Of a DNA stretch of 64,000 bases, positions 1 through 63,907 are shown in pieces. The stretch lies in the NCBI GenBank assembly GCA_964036315.1, contig OZ038488.1:65583909-65647908 (forward strand), read 5' to 3'. Under the pieces are notes generated by a model. That model was given only the letters and a program-made list of their open reading frames with translations, was not told where the DNA came from and searched no databases. The stretch is from Acanthosepion esculentum (lineage: Eukaryota > Mollusca > Cephalopoda > Sepiida > Sepiidae). A program made the position numbers and the translations under genes. Every line of letters begins with the position of its first letter. Position 1 is the stretch's first letter.

Positions 1-145
1 GCAAGGCGATAATTCCACTAATTCATGGGAATGAATGAGAAGGAGAAAACTTTAGAAGTAACCGGAAAACCAATCCTAAACAGGAAACAATGGATAAACA
101 CCAACTCTTGTTCAAAAGTCCGGGGAGGAGTGTGGACCGAATGAT
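1..145 (-). mobile_element. LINE-A2 variant, 3' end fragment
   Basis: The block with ACTTTAGAAG, CCGGAAAACCAATCC, TTGTTCAAAAGTCCG and GGAGTGTGGACCG matches 17360-17480, which there adjoins the LINE-A2 3' end. Here too the left end (GCAAGGCGATAATTCCACTA) reads on the minus strand as the degenerate A2 terminus. It is truncated by the window edge. Confidence 0.5.
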
Positions 146-436
146 GGCGTCAAATACAGTAAATTACATAAATGATATGAAAATAGGCAGGTAGCTTATA
201 TCAGAAGCTGCAAAACTTTAATCTCCTTTCATATTTTCAACTTATTCCTGTTTTAATCTTCGGTTTACAATGTTGAGTGAATTTTCAATTCATTGCGTTC
301 TTCGTTGTTGCGAAAACGCCCTCGAATAAAAGATCTGCATAGTTTTGTGTAAGGAAAAGTCATGGCGTGTTTAGAAAAAGGCCTTATGATTATTTCTATG
401 ACTTTCGTCAGGAAGAAAACAAAATAAAAGACTCAC

Positions 437-52700
<52,264 letters not shown>

Positions 52701-53040
52701 GCATACAAAGATTGTTCGTTTTTTTCGCAGCACTCAAAAGCCCTCAGTTTACTGGGAAGAAACCTTTACTCTCTGATGAAATCCAGAGTTGAGAATTGGC
52801 CTGATAATTGTTACACAGATCCCAAGTGGTCAGTGATGGTTTGTTTTGATGGAATATTTTGAATAACGGTGTTTCAGAGAAGAAATATTGGAAAAAGTGA
52901 TATCGGCTGTTTGTATCAATAAGTTTCTTATTGGCTACAATAGTGAAAACCTACGTTGGTAAATAAGTAAGTCGGCTGCTTGTTTCACACGTCTGACCGC
53001 TCCGGCTAGAAGATCATTAATGTGGACTTTAATCTAGATT
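52701..53040 (-). promoter_or_regulatory. Immediate upstream region of P4HA
   Basis: 340 bp before the start codon, presumably 5' UTR or proximal promoter. No clear TATA box at a sensible distance and no core motif that I can defend. AT-rich, without repeats. Confidence 0.3.
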
Positions 53041-53528
53041 GACCAACGAAAGGGATACATGCGTCATGATGAGAAGATGCAGTGGGAGATGAGAAGCCTG
53101 GAGTAAACATAAGAGGGAGGGAGAACGCGGGTAGAAAGGGAGTGATATGAGGAGGAGGAGGGGAGGGGGAGGAGGAGGAAGAAGAGTGAAGAAGCACGCT
53201 AGGAGAGATGATGATTTTGGAAAGGAAGGGGGGAAAAGAAAGCAAATGAAGGACAAAGTATTTAGATTGGGAACATTGAAACAAAAAACTGGAGGCGGCA
53301 GATGAAACGAAGACACCCAAAAAAGGAAGTCGCAATAATCAGTAGAAAAAAGGGGGGAAGGTTGTAATCCAATAAAGTTTTGAAAAAATAAAAGAGAACT
53401 TGAAATCTAGAAGCACAGTAAAAGAAATAAAATAAAATAAAGAGAAGAACGAAGAAAAAATTGAAGGGAAATTAGGGAGAAATATCGAAGTAGAGAAAGA
53501 TGGAAATTTTATTTTTTACAATGATGTT

Positions 53529-53665
53529 CACCCTGTACAAGGCCCGAGGGCCACTCGAGGTAGAGTGTTACAGTGTAAGAGGCACAGTTTATACAGATAT
53601 GTGTGGAAGATAATGATTAACTCTAAACTTGAACAGGTTAAGATTGTAGTGATCAGGGACGAGCA
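53529..53665 (-). mobile_element. LINE-A1 3' terminus
   Basis: GATGTTCACCCTGTACAAGG and CACTCGAGGTAGAGTGTTAC are the reverse complement of the A1 end. The coding remnant reads LNLFKFRVNHYLPHI on the minus strand. It is followed by GAAA repeats. Confidence 0.75.
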
Positions 53666-54084
53666 GACTAGAAGAAAGAAAGAAAGAAAGAAAGAAAGAA
53701 GAAATAAAAACGAAAGCAGAAAAATAAACCAAAAACAAAAAGGAAAAGAAAGGGAAAAAGGAAAAATTAGAAAGAGAAGTGAAGAGGAGAAAGAAAAAAG
53801 AAGTAAAACATAATGACAATTAAAAGGAGGAAAGAAGAGAAGAAAGAAAGAACAAATAGAAAACGAAAAAGAAAAAGACGGACAGAAGGAAGGGCAGAAG
53901 AAAAGTAAAAGAACGAAAGAAACGTGAGTTAATAAAGTAAAAAATGCCATGAAAAGCAAGAGAAAAATAACGAAGTGAAAAAGAAGAAAAGATTGTAGGA
54001 GTAGAAGAAGATAATATTATTAAGAATCAGAAAATATGGAAAAACAGAGAAAAGATTTAGACAAATAAAGAAAAGGCAAAAAGA

Positions 54085-54134
54085 AAATTAATAATAATAA
54101 TAACAACAACAACAACAATAGTATAGTAGTAGTA

Positions 54135-54167
<33 letters not shown>

Positions 54168-54222
54168 GAAGAAGAAGAAGAAGAAGAAGAAGAAGAAGAA
54201 GAAGAAGAAGAAGAAGAAGAAA
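54085..54222. repeat. Trinucleotide mosaic: (AAT)n, (AAC)n, (AGT)n, (GAA)n
   Basis: Four trinucleotide types follow one another, ending in about 18 GAA units. Confidence 0.95.
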
Positions 54223-54559
54223 TAATTGTCAAATATATATAAAGTAAAACCAAGTACAACTGGGCCGACAAATTCGAAAGAGATCTCTAACTTCCACCTT
54301 AGCGCATATTGATTCGTTGACAAAAATATTTTTACATTGTTAATTAAAAGAAAGATAAGAAAAGAAAAACATAAAAAAAAATAAAGAGGAAAAAATACTC
54401 TAATCGATCGATGTGCAGCGGTGTGAGCGACAGCCTGAGGTGAATGGAGTCCAGGGGATTTGGCAGAGAAGATAACCTGCTGGTGTCTGGAGTAAGGACT
54501 CTCCTCTTTCTGCAGCCAAATTATTTTCTCCGAATTTGGAGGGAAAATAAAATGGTAGC

Positions 54560-55300
54560 AAGAAGGATGTTCCGGAAAGTAAAGACGTCTTCTTCTATGC
54601 GCGGTGTTCCTTCAGAACGTGGACGATCATGGCTCCCCACAACATCTTATCCTTTGTAGCTCTTAGCAAAGTTTGTCTTTTTGCTATTCCTCCCCTCCCT
54701 GTTCTGCCATCCATTTACATACGTTCGTTAGGTAGGCTACTCGCTGCTTTCCTCTGTCTCTCTTGCCTTCAATATGTACTGTGAGTGTTAAATTTTTCCA
54801 AGCCGTCTTTATCATTATGCGTCCCAGTAATTTCATGTGTCTCTTTCTTATTCTAAGTATAATTATCTTTTTTGTTTATATTTTTTTAAAAACTTTCTCT
54901 TTGTTTAGATGCTCCGTTAGTGGCATTCTCAGCATCATTCTGTAGAACCATATCTTGTCTCAAATATTTTCTTCATCTGTGAGGAAATTGCCCAACATTC
55001 ACTGCTATACTGGAGGATTGATATTACATCGCATTTCAACATTCTTTTCTATGCTTCTCTCCTTATTTTCTGGTTTCTTAATATTTTGTTTTTGGGAAGA
55101 CATGTTTTTTTTTTTGCTATTGCAATGCGGCTTGTGGTTTTGGTATCTCATTTTCTGTCATCCGTTAAAACACTTCCCAGCTATTTCAACATTTGTACTT
55201 GTTTGATTTTGACATCGCTACCTTCTTTTCCATTCATATCACACACGTTATTCATCGTTACCATTTTGACTATAACCCTCTACATTCGGTGGCTCTCTTT
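54560..55300 (-). pseudogene. LINE-B 3' half
   Basis: On the minus strand, decayed pieces of the ..SVLLYGSECWTI.., ..EMWFYRRMLRI.. and RKLWRAMIA regions appear in order. Antisense markers are GATCATGGCTCCCCACAACA, CCTTTGTAGCTCTTAGCAAA and CTGTAGAACCATATCTTG. It extends into the 83-bp array. Confidence 0.75.
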
Positions 55301-55660
55301 GATTTTGACATCTTTAATTCGTTGCTCGCATCTTTCATTGTGACCATTTTAGCTCTAACTCACTAGCTTGAGTGTCTCTCTTTGATTTTGACATCTTTAA
55401 TTCGTTGCTCGCATCTTTCATTGTGACCATTTTAGCGGTAACTCACTAGCTTGAGTGTCTCTCTTTGATTTTGACATCTTTAATTCGTTGCTCGCATCTT
55501 TCATTGTAACCATTTTAGCTGTAACTCACTAGCTTGAATGTCTCTCTTTGATTTTGACATATGTATTTCGTTGCTCGCATCTTTCATTGTGACCATTTTA
55601 ACTCACTACATTGGGTGGCTCTCTTTGAATTTGAACTCTTCAATTTGTACCTCGCATATT
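55204..55660. repeat. 83-bp tandem array derived from LINE-B
   Basis: The start of CTTTGATTTTGACATCTTTA recurs at 55298, 55381, 55464 and 55547: exactly 83 bp apart. A shortened copy follows at 55624 and a diverged one precedes at about 55215. The unit (GCTCGCATCTTTCATTGTGA, CCATTTTAGC) is antisense to the LINE-B IKQVQ region. Confidence 0.9.
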
Positions 55661-55664
55661 GGTT

Positions 55665-57880
55665 TGTTACTTTTGCTGCTAACCATACATAAGATATGAA
55701 ACCTGGAATCTTCGTTAGTCATTTTCATTATTGTAATTCATATATTTGGCAAATGCTTATGCATTCAATGAAAGTGGGTTAATTTTTGTACGAACATTTA
55801 TTAAGCCTAGCTTACCCTGGCAAAAGGCCACAACAGATGAGCACTCCGTGAAACTCAAACTCACAAGCAAGATGAATGTGCTAACCCTCATTTCCCCAGA
55901 ATACCTAATATAAGAAATTTCCACTCAACTTTGTTTTCCAAAACAAAACTCCGACTTGGGCGCTTCCTTGAACACTTCCATCTTGACGTATCTTCAAATC
56001 AACGGTCAGCCGTAATCGTTCCTCCTCGGCACTTCACCATCTCTTCCATTCATATCACGCACGTCAACCGTCATTACCATTTTGACTGTACTCCTCTAAC
56101 TTGAGTGGCTATCGAGCATTGTATTGAACGATATTTATTATATAAAAAACGTCACTTTACTACAAGCAACTGAACGAATATTTATATGGACTACATAGAT
56201 CAGTGTTTTACAAACCGTGTGCTGCGACCGACTGGTGTACCACGTGATGAAATTAGGAGCGCCAGCAAAGAACAAGATTATATTTTAAAATACAAATTAA
56301 AATTCATAATAAAGTTAATATATAACTGTCAGATACATGTAGAAAAGGCACTTAATATGGCAAATCAAAATTATTACGACGTTGTTTGTTAGGAAGGTGG
56401 ATAGAAAGTATATGAAAACAGTCTGAGATGGGTTTGTGCAGTGTAACGAGCTACAGTTTAATATCTGACCTTCGTGAGCTTTATGTAGTGCGGGTGCGTA
56501 CTACCCCCGAACACCTGACCGGGAGGAATCCTGATTAGAGGCCCCAAGCAGTGCTTTGTGATTTTCGCTATCTTATCAACATTTGTTTTTTTCTACCTAC
56601 ATTTATATACGTTACAAATTAAACTAAGCACAACTATTTAAGGATGAAAACTTTTCGCTGATTTTGACGTCATTCTGGGGGTCTTTTTTTGTTCAAAGCT
56701 GTGAATTTGTTTTGCTCATGCTAAGTCTCGAAAAAACACTATATAAAATTCACTAATTTTTATGCATAATGTTGAATGTGTTAGAATTATTCAACTTCTC
56801 AACAAGAAAAATCTCAAGTTGATGTTAAAAATTGCCGCAAAACATTGTTAATTTATTTCAGATGGAAAGATCTGTAGTGACATGTCTCTAATTTGCATTC
56901 AGATATATTGTATTTTATGCTCAATTGTTTATTTATTAGATTGTTTATTTACACTGTATTTTGTTTATTGAAATGATCGGCAAAATATCGGCTAATTGTT
57001 AACTGATTCTAACTTTATAAAATGGTAAATAATGATCTCATTATAATTGATCCACCCTAACTGGTTTTAATAATTTAGTAAATTTTTATAAATATGTGAA
57101 TAAAAAATGGTTTTCATATTTATTTCTTTATAAAATGGTAAATGTCAAATATTGTATTTCGTTAGCTTTAATTGTATTAGTTTTTAGAATGTTGCAAATT
57201 TAAAATTATTCTTGTAAATCAATCTACTTAACGAAATAAATAATATTTAATATTTTTGTTGTAAATTCTCAAGAACAAAGAACAAATGAATAAATTCACT
57301 TTCATTATATGTTTAGATTTTATTATTGCTTTTCAAGCAGTGAAGGTAGTTAAAATAATAGCGGTGTCGAGGTGAAAACCGTTCTTTTCACACTTCGTTC
57401 TATTTTCGGGCCCGAAGATCAAAATTTGCCGAAATTTATATTGTTTCGTTGTGATATAAATACAAGTATATCCTGAAGTTTTTACTAGTATCAGTTTTAT
57501 TGAGAAAACATTTTATTGACTATATTAATTAGAGATAGATGTGTACAATATATTGTTTTAAGTAAATAAATATTCTCCTGATATCAAGTTGTGCTATACG
57601 TATATTTTACTTCTCCTTGTTATGCTCAGGTCAAGTTGTGTCCCTACTTCTAGACGAAAATTCTGACAAATGGCTGGATTTAAAAATAAATAAGTAAATA
57701 CAAATATTAGGAACTAATCTGTAATTAACCCAACTCTGTAGTCATTTAAAATTTAAAGTTAGCTTTAGTTGTACTACTACTTATCTCTAACTATCAGCAG
57801 TAGAGTGCTAAATGATTTCTCATCATATATCCCAGTTAACAATATAACGTTGCTACAACATTTCAAAAAGATTGCAAAAA
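55665..57880. other. Intergenic DNA upstream of P4HA
   Basis: Includes a LINE-B-like scrap at 56040-56110 (TTCATATCACGCACGTCAAC). CAGTGTTTTACAAACCGTGT then GCTGCGACCGACTGGTGTAC at 56203 looks like a hAT-type end. AGGCCCCAAGCAG near 56540 resembles the hAT end at 21460. From 56600 to 57880 it is AT-rich with nothing recognised. Confidence 0.4.
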
Positions 57881-57904
57881 CTTTGTTTTGAAGATTCTCA
57901 CAAC

Positions 57905-58350
57905 GTGTCTGCAATGTTACCTTGTAAAGTTGCCAATACGCTGACTTGTGACGTTGCAATACGCTATATTGTAACGTTACCATTTCGATGCTTTGTAACT
58001 GTGGCATACGTTGCCAATACATTTCCTTACAATGTTACCAATTCGTTTTCTTGTAACGTTCTCAATACCTTGCCTTGCAACGTTACAAATTCGTTAACTT
58101 CTAACATTGTCAATACGTTACCTTGCAATGTTACCAATTCGTTGCCCTGTAAGGTTGCTCATACGTTGCCTTACGATGTAACCAATTCGTTGCTTTGTAA
58201 CGTTCTCAATACCTGACCTTGCAACGTTACCAATCCGTTGCTTTGTAACGTTGTCAATACGTTACCTTGCAATGTTACCAATTCATTTCTCTGTATCGTT
58301 GTCAATACGTTGCATTATGGCGTTACAAATACGCTGCCTTGTGACTTTTC
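57905..58350. repeat. 24-bp minisatellite with 48-bp higher-order unit
   Basis: About 18 units of CGTTGCCTTGTAACGTTACC + AATT or variants. Alternate units carry ACCAATTCG and TCAATACG, giving a 48-bp dimer. A plus-strand frame stays open for 114 codons (57872-58216) as an 8-residue repeat near NTLPCNVTNSLPCNVV, because 24 is a multiple of three. No start context, splice site or homologue supports it as a protein. Confidence 0.9.
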
Positions 58351-58559
58351 ATTAACAGAGAATGGATAATAAATTTAAGACAGATATTAGAACGTGCATT
58401 CAGCATCTAAATGAGTTATTCTCAATTTTTAAAAATATGAAAAGAAACTGTATACCTTCTACATATTTTTAAGTAAAGTAGAAGTATTCTGTGTACCAAA
58501 TATTCGTATTCTGAAAATTCTGTTGTCATAGTAAAGAAGCATATGCTTGATTTGATTTT

Positions 58560-59545
58560 GGATTATTCCAAACAACTGTTATCCACGGGATCATGTGTCC
58601 TTCGGGACATCGGTGAATCTTAAAAGTGACTTGACCTAAAGAGTTGTAAGTTCAATACCTGACCACAGCAGAGGTAAAAAAAAAAACCTTGTTAGATTAG
58701 AGTTACTAAACAGAATTAAGGAATTAAGTGAAAATTGAGATATCCAGAAGAGGCATGGCACGGGGGAACTAAAACAATCTTCCCCCGTGGACTAAACAAC
58801 AAAGGTTTAGGTTCAAAATTCCAGCATAGAGGGTGTTCCAAAAAAATTGACATCATTTCGCGGGCCAATAATTTTGGCAATTCTTGTTGAAATAAACTCA
58901 AATTTTAACAGAATGTATATAGAAATAGATCAAGATTTTATATTTAATGGAAGAGAACAGTACGTGCTTATCTCAATGAGAATCTGCCAGAGAAATGGAT
59001 CGGGCGTGGAGGAGATGAAGACAGTTTTCTGATGAAATGGCCGCCGCTGTCACCGGACCTGTCCTCGTGTGATTTCTTTTTTATGGGGATATGTGAAGGG
59101 ACTGGTCTATGTCCCCCACCTCTTCCTGCTAGAATTGATGAACTCAAGCAGAGAATCACTTTCGCACTGGATAATGTTACCGCAGACATGCTACAGCGTG
59201 TTTGGCAAGAGCTTAACTACTAACTTGAAATGTGCCGTGTCACAAGCGATGCACATATTGAACACTTATGAAATCGGTCCTATAATAAACTTATGGTGTT
59301 CAGCACTTAAACTGTTCAATTTCATTGAGCTAGATTTAGTAGTTTTCATAATAATTGCTTTTAAAATGATGTTAAATTTTTGGGACACTCTGTATATACC
59401 TGAAGAATGCTGGAGTGGACAACGACAGAAACGTCGTGACTATGACAATAAAGATGACGACAACAGCCCGAACAATGTAAATAGTGTACATAATTTCAAT
59501 ACCTCATCTCAGAAATATAGACAGATGTTGAGATACATTTTATTT
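58560..59545 (+). repeat. FB family half-unit containing a nested mariner
   Basis: AAGTGACTTGACCTAAAGAG, AATTGAGATATCCAGAAGAG and AGGTTCAAAATTCCAGCA, then after the mariner ACCTGAAGAATGCTGGAGTG, AGAAACGTCGTGACTATGAC and ACAGCCCGAACAATGTAAAT. It corresponds to the right half of the 51889 palindrome. The opposite arm is not present here. Confidence 0.8.
58829..59392 (+). mobile_element. Mariner-family element, internally deleted, TA-flanked
   Basis: 564 bp between TA pairs. Inward ends GAGGGTGTTCCAAAAAAATT and CAGAGTGTCCCAAAAATTTA match well for about 26 bp. The transposase C-terminus from 58972 reads LNENLPEKWIGRGGDEDSFL, WPPLSPDLSSCDFFFMGIC (SPDL..CD with the last catalytic Asp region) and ELKQRITFALDNV then QRVWQELNY. 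A TAA stop at 59221 cuts off CRVTSDAHIEHL, which remains readable after it. The N-terminal two thirds are missing. Confidence 0.9.
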
Positions 59546-59549
59546 GCTA

Positions 59550-60985
59550 ACTTTGACAAAGAGAAGAAACAAAGAAGGTGATGTAACCTAGAAAAAGTTA
59601 CTGTATGAGGAATAACCAAAACGGAGGATGGAAATGAAATGATAATCTTTATAACATCAACAAAATACAATACTCGCCAAGTAGGTAAACCACCGCTAGT
59701 GATGAATTACTTAGACATCAAATTACCCCCATTTACAATAGTGTCCAACGTATTTATGAGAACTGGGACATACCCATTAGTGTTCATAGGTACGGTATAT
59801 AACAGAAGGAAAAGAAATGCAGTGTATGCTATACGACGAGAAATAGGTGTAAATATGTAAGTTGGTTTTAACTAATTATACAGGGTAATTAGCTCAAACT
59901 AATCTATAGCTGAAACACCGCGTCTAGAAAAATCCATACAAGAACTGTGCCTCTAATTTATATAGAGAAGGGCATAAAAAATAACGGAAAAAAAAAGAAA
60001 AAGAAAAGAATATCGTCTGGTACTTTTTCCTACTATGGCGATTTAAAATGAAGTTCGTCGCTGTCAATCATTTTGATTTGCCATATTAAGTGTTTTCCCA
60101 ACATATTTCGAAATAAAAACAAACTTGGACAAACAAGTTAGAAATTAACCGAGCTGTTGGCTCGGATCTTATCTTAGGAATATCGAATATCTGATCCGAT
60201 TTTAGAAAAACAGAAGGACTGGAGTGATTTTTAAAGATTAATGTCCAATATTTTGCTCATCCTTTCTGAAGTGTCTGGATTATGTACTTGGCCTTATGAA
60301 TTCTGTCAACACATTCAAACACGTTTCATATGAGAAGAAACGGTAGCCGGTTTAGGATTGCCACTTCCTGTAGTGTTCGTTTATGATTATTATGAAATTA
60401 TATTAAATCAAAAAATAAATAAAAAAATGTTAATAAAAAATGCCATCCTGACAGCTAAAACGATTCATCTTTTGAGTGTTACTCAACGTATCAGTTCATG
60501 TTCACTCACGTAAAAACAAACTGCAGTAAGACTTTTTTTTTAAAAGTGGTACCTTTGTTTGTGTTTTTATTGATGTGATTTTTTGTAACTGTTTTATTTA
60601 GTTATTAGAACATTTATTTACTGATTTTTCGCATTTCTTTCTTCTACTTTCAGTTTTCTTTACTAATATTATAACCATATTTTACTAGTACCTTTATATT
60701 TTCTTTGTTACTTTAAAAAAAAATATTACTTTCAATTTTTCTTTTGGAATCTTCAGTTTTGATTTTTTTGATTTTTACTACCATTTTTTTTACTACTTGT
60801 TTTTATTAGTATTTTCAATTTATTTTTTGATACTTTTAGGTGCTAATAAAAGTGGGGTACTTTATTTTATTTTTTTAAATGTTATTTATTCGTTTTTTAG
60901 GAATTTTCCCCGAAACGCTACCCTGTTATTTACCCCCCCCCCACACACCAAAAAAAAAAAAACACACCCGTTTATTAATTTCGCA
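59550..60985. other. AT-rich intergenic DNA
   Basis: Plus-strand frame 59639-59860 (73 codons) has no recognisable family. 60400-60960 is strongly T-rich. Nothing else. Confidence 0.35.
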
Positions 60986-60989
60986 CTTT

Positions 60990-61360
60990 TCCCCAGAACT
61001 CAACCTGGTCAGTACCTAGATGTCTAGATGTGTGACCGTCTGAAAATACCATGTGCTGTAAGTTTAGATGTGCAGGTGGTGTAATGGATAATGGCTCGGA
61101 ATTGTTAATCGGAGAGCTGAGTTCCAATTCCCGTTGGGTTCGTTATATTCTCTTACGTTCCAATACCTTTGGGAAAGGTATAGATCCACCTCTTCCCTCC
61201 CCACAATCTATAATTTATTTAGTAAGACTTCCATCACTAAACCATTATCATATAAATAAAACAAAAATGAAAGAAATTCTTACAATCTAAAAGTATTCTC
61301 TGGCTTTAAATAACCTGAAATGGGTTGATAACCTGTAAAAAACAAATCGATCAATCAACC
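60990..61360 (+). mobile_element. Composite 5S-tRNA SINE, 5'-truncated in the 5S head
   Basis: Starts inside the 5S-like head (CAACCTGGTCAGTACCTAGA). The tRNA-like block GGTGGTGTAATGGATAATGG with GAGTTCCAATTCC, body, and tail GGCTTTAAATAACCTGAAAT, GATCAATCAACC. Confidence 0.83.
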
Positions 61361-61369
61361 AACGTTCAA

Positions 61370-62010
61370 GCAGGAAACAATACTCGATTCAAGTGTTTAC
61401 TTGCACATTTTTAAGATATGACGTATGTTATTCTTTTATATTCTCTCCAAAATTATCTCCAAAATTATCACGTTTCATTCTTTGATAAACTTGATTTAAT
61501 TTTTTTTTAACATAATACTAGTTTAAACAGAAAGCGCATACTATGAAAAGGACATTCGAAACGTTTTTGATGATCTGTCGTATAAAGTTGTTTTTGATAC
61601 GTTGCATAAAGACGTTTTATTTTTTCGGATTGACATCAACCACGTCCCCACGATTTCTTGCTCTTTTTCATAAGACGACAGTGCATAAATGTAATTTCGA
61701 TTGTTATGTGAGCTATACGAGTCGATATTTTATTCATATGAATATTTTCAAATACTAATTAAGTTGTACCAGGATTTCTTATTAGAAAGTGTAAAAGGGA
61801 AGAGGTTGGATGTTACTGTTGTGGTTCTGAAAAAACAATGTTTCTTTACTTAAATTCTAAATTTTTGAATCTTTAGTTTAAACAATTTTCCGACTCGGCC
61901 TTTTACTGAATTTCGAGAACAATTCCGACCCGCCTAATTATTAAGACCCCACCAAAGAGCACCTTGATATTTTCTCAGTTAAATTAATTTTTTTAAACTT
62001 GTATGTTCAT

Positions 62011-62061
<51 letters not shown>

Positions 62062-62450
62062 TAGGTATGTTCAATAGTTCGCTAAAAAAGAGCATACCCT
62101 GATGAAAAAAGGCCCCAAACTTGATTAAACAATTTTTTAATCGTCTCCATGTTTATGTTATTATTAAGAGTATTATTACCAAAGTATTTTTTGAATATAT
62201 TTTTAAATTTTTTAATCCTTTCTAGCATGTCCGAAATTTTAGTTAAAAATCTTGTTTTTTTTTTTGAGTCAAAAAAATTTACATAAAATCGATCATGTCA
62301 GACATTTTTGACAGATTTGTAAACAAAAGTGAAATTCTCCGTTAAAAATCTTGTAAAATTCAATTTTATATTTTTCTCAAAAGTTATTTTATGAAAATTA
62401 GAAAATTTAAAGTATACTTAATGTAATTCGAACACAGCCAACAGACTTCT
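61370..62450. other. Intergenic DNA with one (TA)n tract
   Basis: TA at 62015-62057. No recognisable gene or element otherwise. An LTR 5' of the gypsy pol was not identified. Confidence 0.4.
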
Positions 62451-63720
62451 GAGATGGGGAATTATATTATTGAATTATAATTTCAAACTACAGTTCCTAC
62501 CGTCGAAGAAAATTGGTCATGCGGATGGATTATCTAGATTGGTACCTGCGAAATGCGAATCTCTGGAAGACTCTGTAATAGCGGCTTTGCGAGCCGAAGA
62601 CGAAATTAGTAAAGTTCTAAACAATACAGTAAAGGAACTATCAGTGACCTTGTTAGAAATCAGAAGAGAAGCTGAAATGGATGAATTCATACAAAGTACA
62701 AAGAGAAAAATAAAAGAAAAAGAAAGAAATCTAGCGGAATGTTTTTCAATTTGTGATCATGTATTACTTTATAATGAAAGAGTGGTCATACCCAAATCTT
62801 TACAAAGACGAATTCTGAAGGACTTTCATTTAGGACACCCAGGAAAAAAATCGTATGAAAGCGTTAATGAGAAGTTTCGTGTACTGGCCTAATATGGATA
62901 ACAACATTACTCAAATGGTAGAAAAATGTAGAGGCTGTGCTGCGGCAGCAAAGGCACCGCCTATTATACAAAAACCATGGCCTAAGGTGGACAGACCTTA
63001 GTCCAGAATCCATGCGGACTATGCAGGACCCATAGATGGATATTACTACTTGATAACGGTAGATAGCTTTAGCAAGTGGCCAGAAGTTTTCAGATACAAA
63101 CACCCTACGACGGAAAACACTATTAATTGTCTACACGAGTTATTCGCAAGGTTTGGCGTTGTAGATTGCTGTGTAACGGATAATGGTACCGAATTCACCT
63201 CGAGCGATTTTCAAGAATTTTGTGCTACTTATCAAGTCAAACATATTAAAATAGCACCATACCATCCACGATCTAACGGGCAAGCCGAAAGGTTTATGGA
63301 CACGCTTAAGAGAGCCTTGAAAAAAGCAGAGGACGTACCAACAGAAAGAGCCATACAACAGTTCCAACAAGTCTACAGAATCACCCCGAACGGAAACACA
63401 CCATCTGGCCTTTCGCCAGCTGAAGTTATGTTTGCCCGCAAAATAAGGTCTGTTTTTGATAAACTAATACCCAGAAAAAATAAAAAACGGCATACACCGA
63501 TAGTGTCTAAAAGATCCTTCAAACCAGGAGAACGGGTCTATTTCAGAATGTTCAAGAATAATATGGCATACTGGGAACAAGGTACGATAATAAACAGACT
63601 GGGAAATGTTCTATACACGATCTAAGGGGAAAAATTCACTCACAGGAGACACATAAATCAGATACGGAAAAGACGGGTAGAGGAACCAATCTTGTTACCT
63701 TCCGAAAATAAAGACGCGAT
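62450..63720 (+). pseudogene. Ty3/gypsy pol fragment: RNase H end and integrase, broken
   Basis: Starts in the RNase H tail (IGHADGLSRL at about 62512), followed by a linker and the integrase zinc-binding region (FHLGHPG at about 62823; CRGC at about 62932), then the core: HADYAGP with first Asp (63018), VDCCVTDNGTEFTSSDFQEF with second Asp (63175) and HPRSNGQAERFMDTLKRALK with Glu (63285). A GERVYFRMFK-type C-terminal domain follows to 63625. Two breaks: a one-base frameshift in the A7 run near 62846, and a TAG at 62999-63001 where the family usually has Trp. gag, protease, RT and both LTRs are absent. It cannot act on its own. Confidence 0.93.
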
Positions 63721-63749
63721 GAAGGCGATTTTTGAAGTACAGTTGCTTA

Positions 63750-63867
63750 TAACGGAGTTGCCTATTTACACTCCTAATGCTAGTCCTTTCCTACGCTAAT
63801 GTGACTCCACACACTAAGCCTCTACCTTGAGTGGCTCCTGGGTCTTGTATTGTGTGAATATTAGTAA
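63750..63867 (+). mobile_element. LINE-A1 3' terminus
   Basis: CCTCTACCTTGAGTGGCTCC and TGGGTCTTGTATTGTGTGAA then TATTAG match the A1 terminus. It directly follows the gypsy fragment. Confidence 0.7.

Positions 63868-63907
<40 letters not shown>

Larger units (their letters stand above)
53041..54222 (+). promoter_or_regulatory. Purine-rich (G/A) tract upstream of P4HA
   Basis: For about 1.2 kb the plus strand is dominated by G and A: blocks of GAGGAGGAGGGG near 53150, GAAA repeats near 53680, GAAAAAG-type runs to 54000 and (GAA)n at 54168-54222. It starts about 340 bp upstream of the P4HA ATG, so it is pyrimidine-rich on the gene's sense strand. Such mirror-like homopurine runs can form triplex DNA; a promoter role is inference only. 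Open frames here are low-complexity artefacts. A LINE-A1 tail is embedded at 53529-53665. Confidence 0.4.

Noticed and set aside
53006..54323. Lys/Glu-rich, Phe-rich or Ser-rich open frames in the purine tract
   Set aside because: Low-complexity translation of a homopurine region on both strands, with no conserved domain.
56203..56760. Complete hAT element from CAGTGTTTTAC to AAAACACTA
   Set aside because: The left end looks hAT-like, but the proposed right end matches over only about 8 bases and the 8-bp flanks differ.
57872..58216. A secreted Cys-rich repeat protein from the 24-bp minisatellite
   Set aside because: The period is a multiple of three, so an open frame is expected; there is no signal peptide, start context or splice site.
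57905..58350. CRISPR-like array
   Set aside because: Animal-type sequence, contiguous diverged units with no unique spacers and no cas genes. The same holds for the 83-bp array at 55204-55660.
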